NCBI GenBank assembly: GCA_023228645.1
Contig: JALOAT010000038.1
Coordinates: 1 to 40,672, forward strand
DNA from: Gammaproteobacteria bacterium
Lineage (GTDB): Bacteria > Pseudomonadota > Gammaproteobacteria > Thiohalomonadales > Thiohalomonadaceae
Length of the DNA: 40,672 nt
Direction of reading: 5' to 3'
The translations under genes and the position numbers were made by a program. The notes under the pieces were generated by a model. The model saw only the letters and a program-made list of their open reading frames with translations. It was not told the origin of the DNA and ran no database searches. Positions 39,895 through 40,672 of this stretch are shown one piece after another. The first letter of the stretch is position 1, and each line of letters opens with the position of its first letter.

Positions 39895-39923
39895 TTGACT
39901 TTTAAGTTATCTGTATATATATT
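39895..39923 (+). promoter_or_regulatory. Sigma70-like promoter of the Ro60 leader
   Basis: TTGACT (39895-39900), 17 bases, TATATT (39918-39923). Transcription would start near 39930, about 330 bases before the Ro60 ATG. Confidence 0.8.
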
Positions 39924-39929
39924 AATAGA

Positions 39930-40261
39930 ACATAGACGCTGATGCGTAGTATTCAGTTACTTCGATAGAACGCTCAAAACGAATGGCCCTGGCCATTTAT
40001 TGCACCAGGAGGTGAAAATCCTTCAATTCAAATCGATGGCGGGTAACTCCTAACCTGGTATTTGAAATGCTAACAGATAAAGGCTAGTTAGCAGGACGGT
40101 ATTCCTTATTACCAAAGCTTCTGGATACGATATTAACACAGTGTTATGGTCAATTTATTGAGCCCTAAAGTTAAGGAGGTCACCTTTGAAGGACCGTCCC
40201 TGGCTTTAGGGACAATCTAGATCATATCGCTGTCCGATGAAGAAAAGAAGAGGAAAGAGAT
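39930..40261 (+). ncRNA. Structured leader upstream of Ro60; candidate Y-like RNA or regulatory leader
   Basis: No frame of note lies in this 330-base stretch. Helices that can be read: ACGC/GCGT (39936-39947); AATGG/CCATT (39982-39997); CACC/GGTG (40003-40014); TTCAAAT/ATTTGAA (40027-40066) directly next to TGCTAAC/GTTAGCA (40068-40093); TAACAC/GTGTTA (about 40134-40145); and CCCTAAAG/CTTTAGGG (40163-40211), which competes with GTCCC/GGGAC (40196-40213). Bacterial Ro proteins are usually encoded next to Y RNAs, which makes this region a candidate. I do not see the conserved Ro-binding stem or the tRNA-like domain of YrlA, so a riboswitch-like leader is the alternative. Confidence 0.55.
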
Positions 40262-40672
40262 ATGAAGTTCAATACACCAGGTCAAGCACCAATTCAATCA
40301 CAAACGTCACCAAATACCGTTACTCACGAAGGCGCACCATCATATAAGTTTGATTCCATTATGGAACTTTATATGGCAGTTGCGACCACACTTATGGGTG
40401 AACCAAAGTTTTATGAATCAGGTGATGAACGCGCTAAGCGCATTCGCCGTTTGATTTCCAAAGCAGTCCAATCTGGTGAAATTGAAACTGTAGCAAAGTT
40501 GGCAGTTTACTGCCGTGAAACTTTGAACCTACGTTCAGTCCCAATCTTATCACTGTATCTTTGGCGAAGGAAATTCGTGATCAAAAGATCGCCTGGGACG
40601 GCCTCCGCCGCCTCGCTAACCGGGTTATTCAACGTGCTGACGAAGTTCGCGAAATGTTCGCTGCTGCTGAGC
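40262..40672 (+). CDS. Ro60/TROVE-domain RNA-binding protein, partial, with frameshift
   Basis: The ATG follows a GAGGAAAGAG site. The N-terminus contains the TROVE pattern YKFDSIMELYMAVATTLMGE, ERAKRIRRLISKAVQSGEIE and LAVYCRETLNLRSVPI. At about 40545 homology moves into another frame, which continues LITVSLAKEIRDQKIAWDGL and RRLANRVIQRADEVREMF to the window end. One base appears to be missing near CCAATCTT. Ro60 rings bind misfolded RNAs and Y RNAs and work with exonucleases in RNA quality control; TROVE proteins occur in some large phages. No slippery heptamer is seen, so sequencing error or a true mutation is likelier than programmed shifting. Confidence 0.88.
   Translation, partial: MKFNTPGQAPIQSQTSPNTVTHEGAPSYKFDSIMELYMAVATTLMGEPKFYESGDERAKRIRRLISKAVQSGEIETVAKLAVYCRETLNLRSVPILSLYLWRRKFVIKRSPGTASAASLTGLFNVLTKFAKCSLLLS

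Noticed and set aside
39930..40261. Group I intron or riboswitch class
   Set aside because: I could not find the P3/P7 core elements of a group I intron or the conserved bases of a known riboswitch; the region is described only as structured.
40535..40560. Programmed ribosomal frameshift in the Ro60 gene
   Set aside because: There is no X XXY YYZ slippery heptamer and no clear downstream pseudoknot; a base deletion is simpler.
1..40672. CRISPR arrays, insertion sequences, integrase or attachment sites
   Set aside because: No regularly spaced repeats, transposase or recombinase motifs, or terminal inverted repeats were seen; the only mobile gene is the GIY-YIG endonuclease.

Overview
This window is part of the genome of a large, strictly lytic-looking myovirus of the T4 superfamily that infects a Gram-negative host. 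Evidence for T4 kinship is the neck/sheath-stabiliser/sheath run (gp14-, gp15-, gp18-like), a gp44-like clamp loader, a gp39(+60)/gp52-type topoisomerase II, a gp31/GroES-like co-chaperonin and T4-type late promoters (core ATAAATA). A two-gene spanin set, one partner with a lipobox, and a GH19 endolysin point to an outer-membrane host. No integrase, repressor, IS element or CRISPR array is visible. DNA is AT-rich and genes are tightly packed, with many 4-base overlaps.

Layout. 1-5482 (+): virion neck and tail genes, closed by a terminator. 5541-10177 (-): leftward operon with small heat-shock protein, membrane protein, Thg1-like polymerase, HhH-GPD glycosylase invaded by a GIY-YIG homing endonuclease, deoxyribosyltransferase-like protein and Nudix hydrolase. 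10295-15448 (+): small virion protein, mini-Pol-III-alpha-like protein, GroES, clamp loader, HAD phosphatase, PhoH, WYL_2-like protein. 15453-15555: tRNA-like element. 15614-18772: topoisomerase II. 18787-23186: many small unknown genes plus a macro-domain protein. 23146-24450: NADAR domain fused to an ExoX-like exonuclease. 24505-25173: spanins. 25173-28826: DnaJ, peptide deformylase, ClpA. 28891-31087: P-loop kinase and unknowns. 31095-31169: a tRNA whose anticodon reads as CUA (amber). 31268-34678: NMNAT-Nudix, MazG, NAMPT. 34775-38073: late protein, GMP reductase, secreted protein, SpeD-like protein, endolysin. 38199-39876: membrane/coiled-coil protein, 2H phosphoesterase. 39895-end: a strong promoter, about 330 bases of structured leader, then a Ro60 (TROVE) gene that appears frameshifted and runs off the window.

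How it fits together. Two promoter classes are readable: host sigma70-like sites (TTGAC[A/T], 16-17 bases, TAnnnT) before metabolic, chaperone and counter-defence genes, and ATAAATA late sites before virion and lysis genes. NAMPT plus NMNAT form a two-step route from nicotinamide to NAD+ that matches the published phage pathway NARP2. NADAR and macro domains add ADP-ribose chemistry, so NAD+/ADP-ribose conflict with host immunity is the main theme. A second theme is RNA upkeep (Thg1-like, kinase, 2H phosphoesterase, Ro60, tRNAs). A third is protein quality control (sHSP, GroES, DnaJ, ClpA, deformylase). The most original signals are the NADAR-ExoX fusion, the Ro60 gene with its structured leader, the amber-reading tRNA together with absence of TAG stops, the split glycosylase gene, and two leader hairpins that overlap their own promoters.
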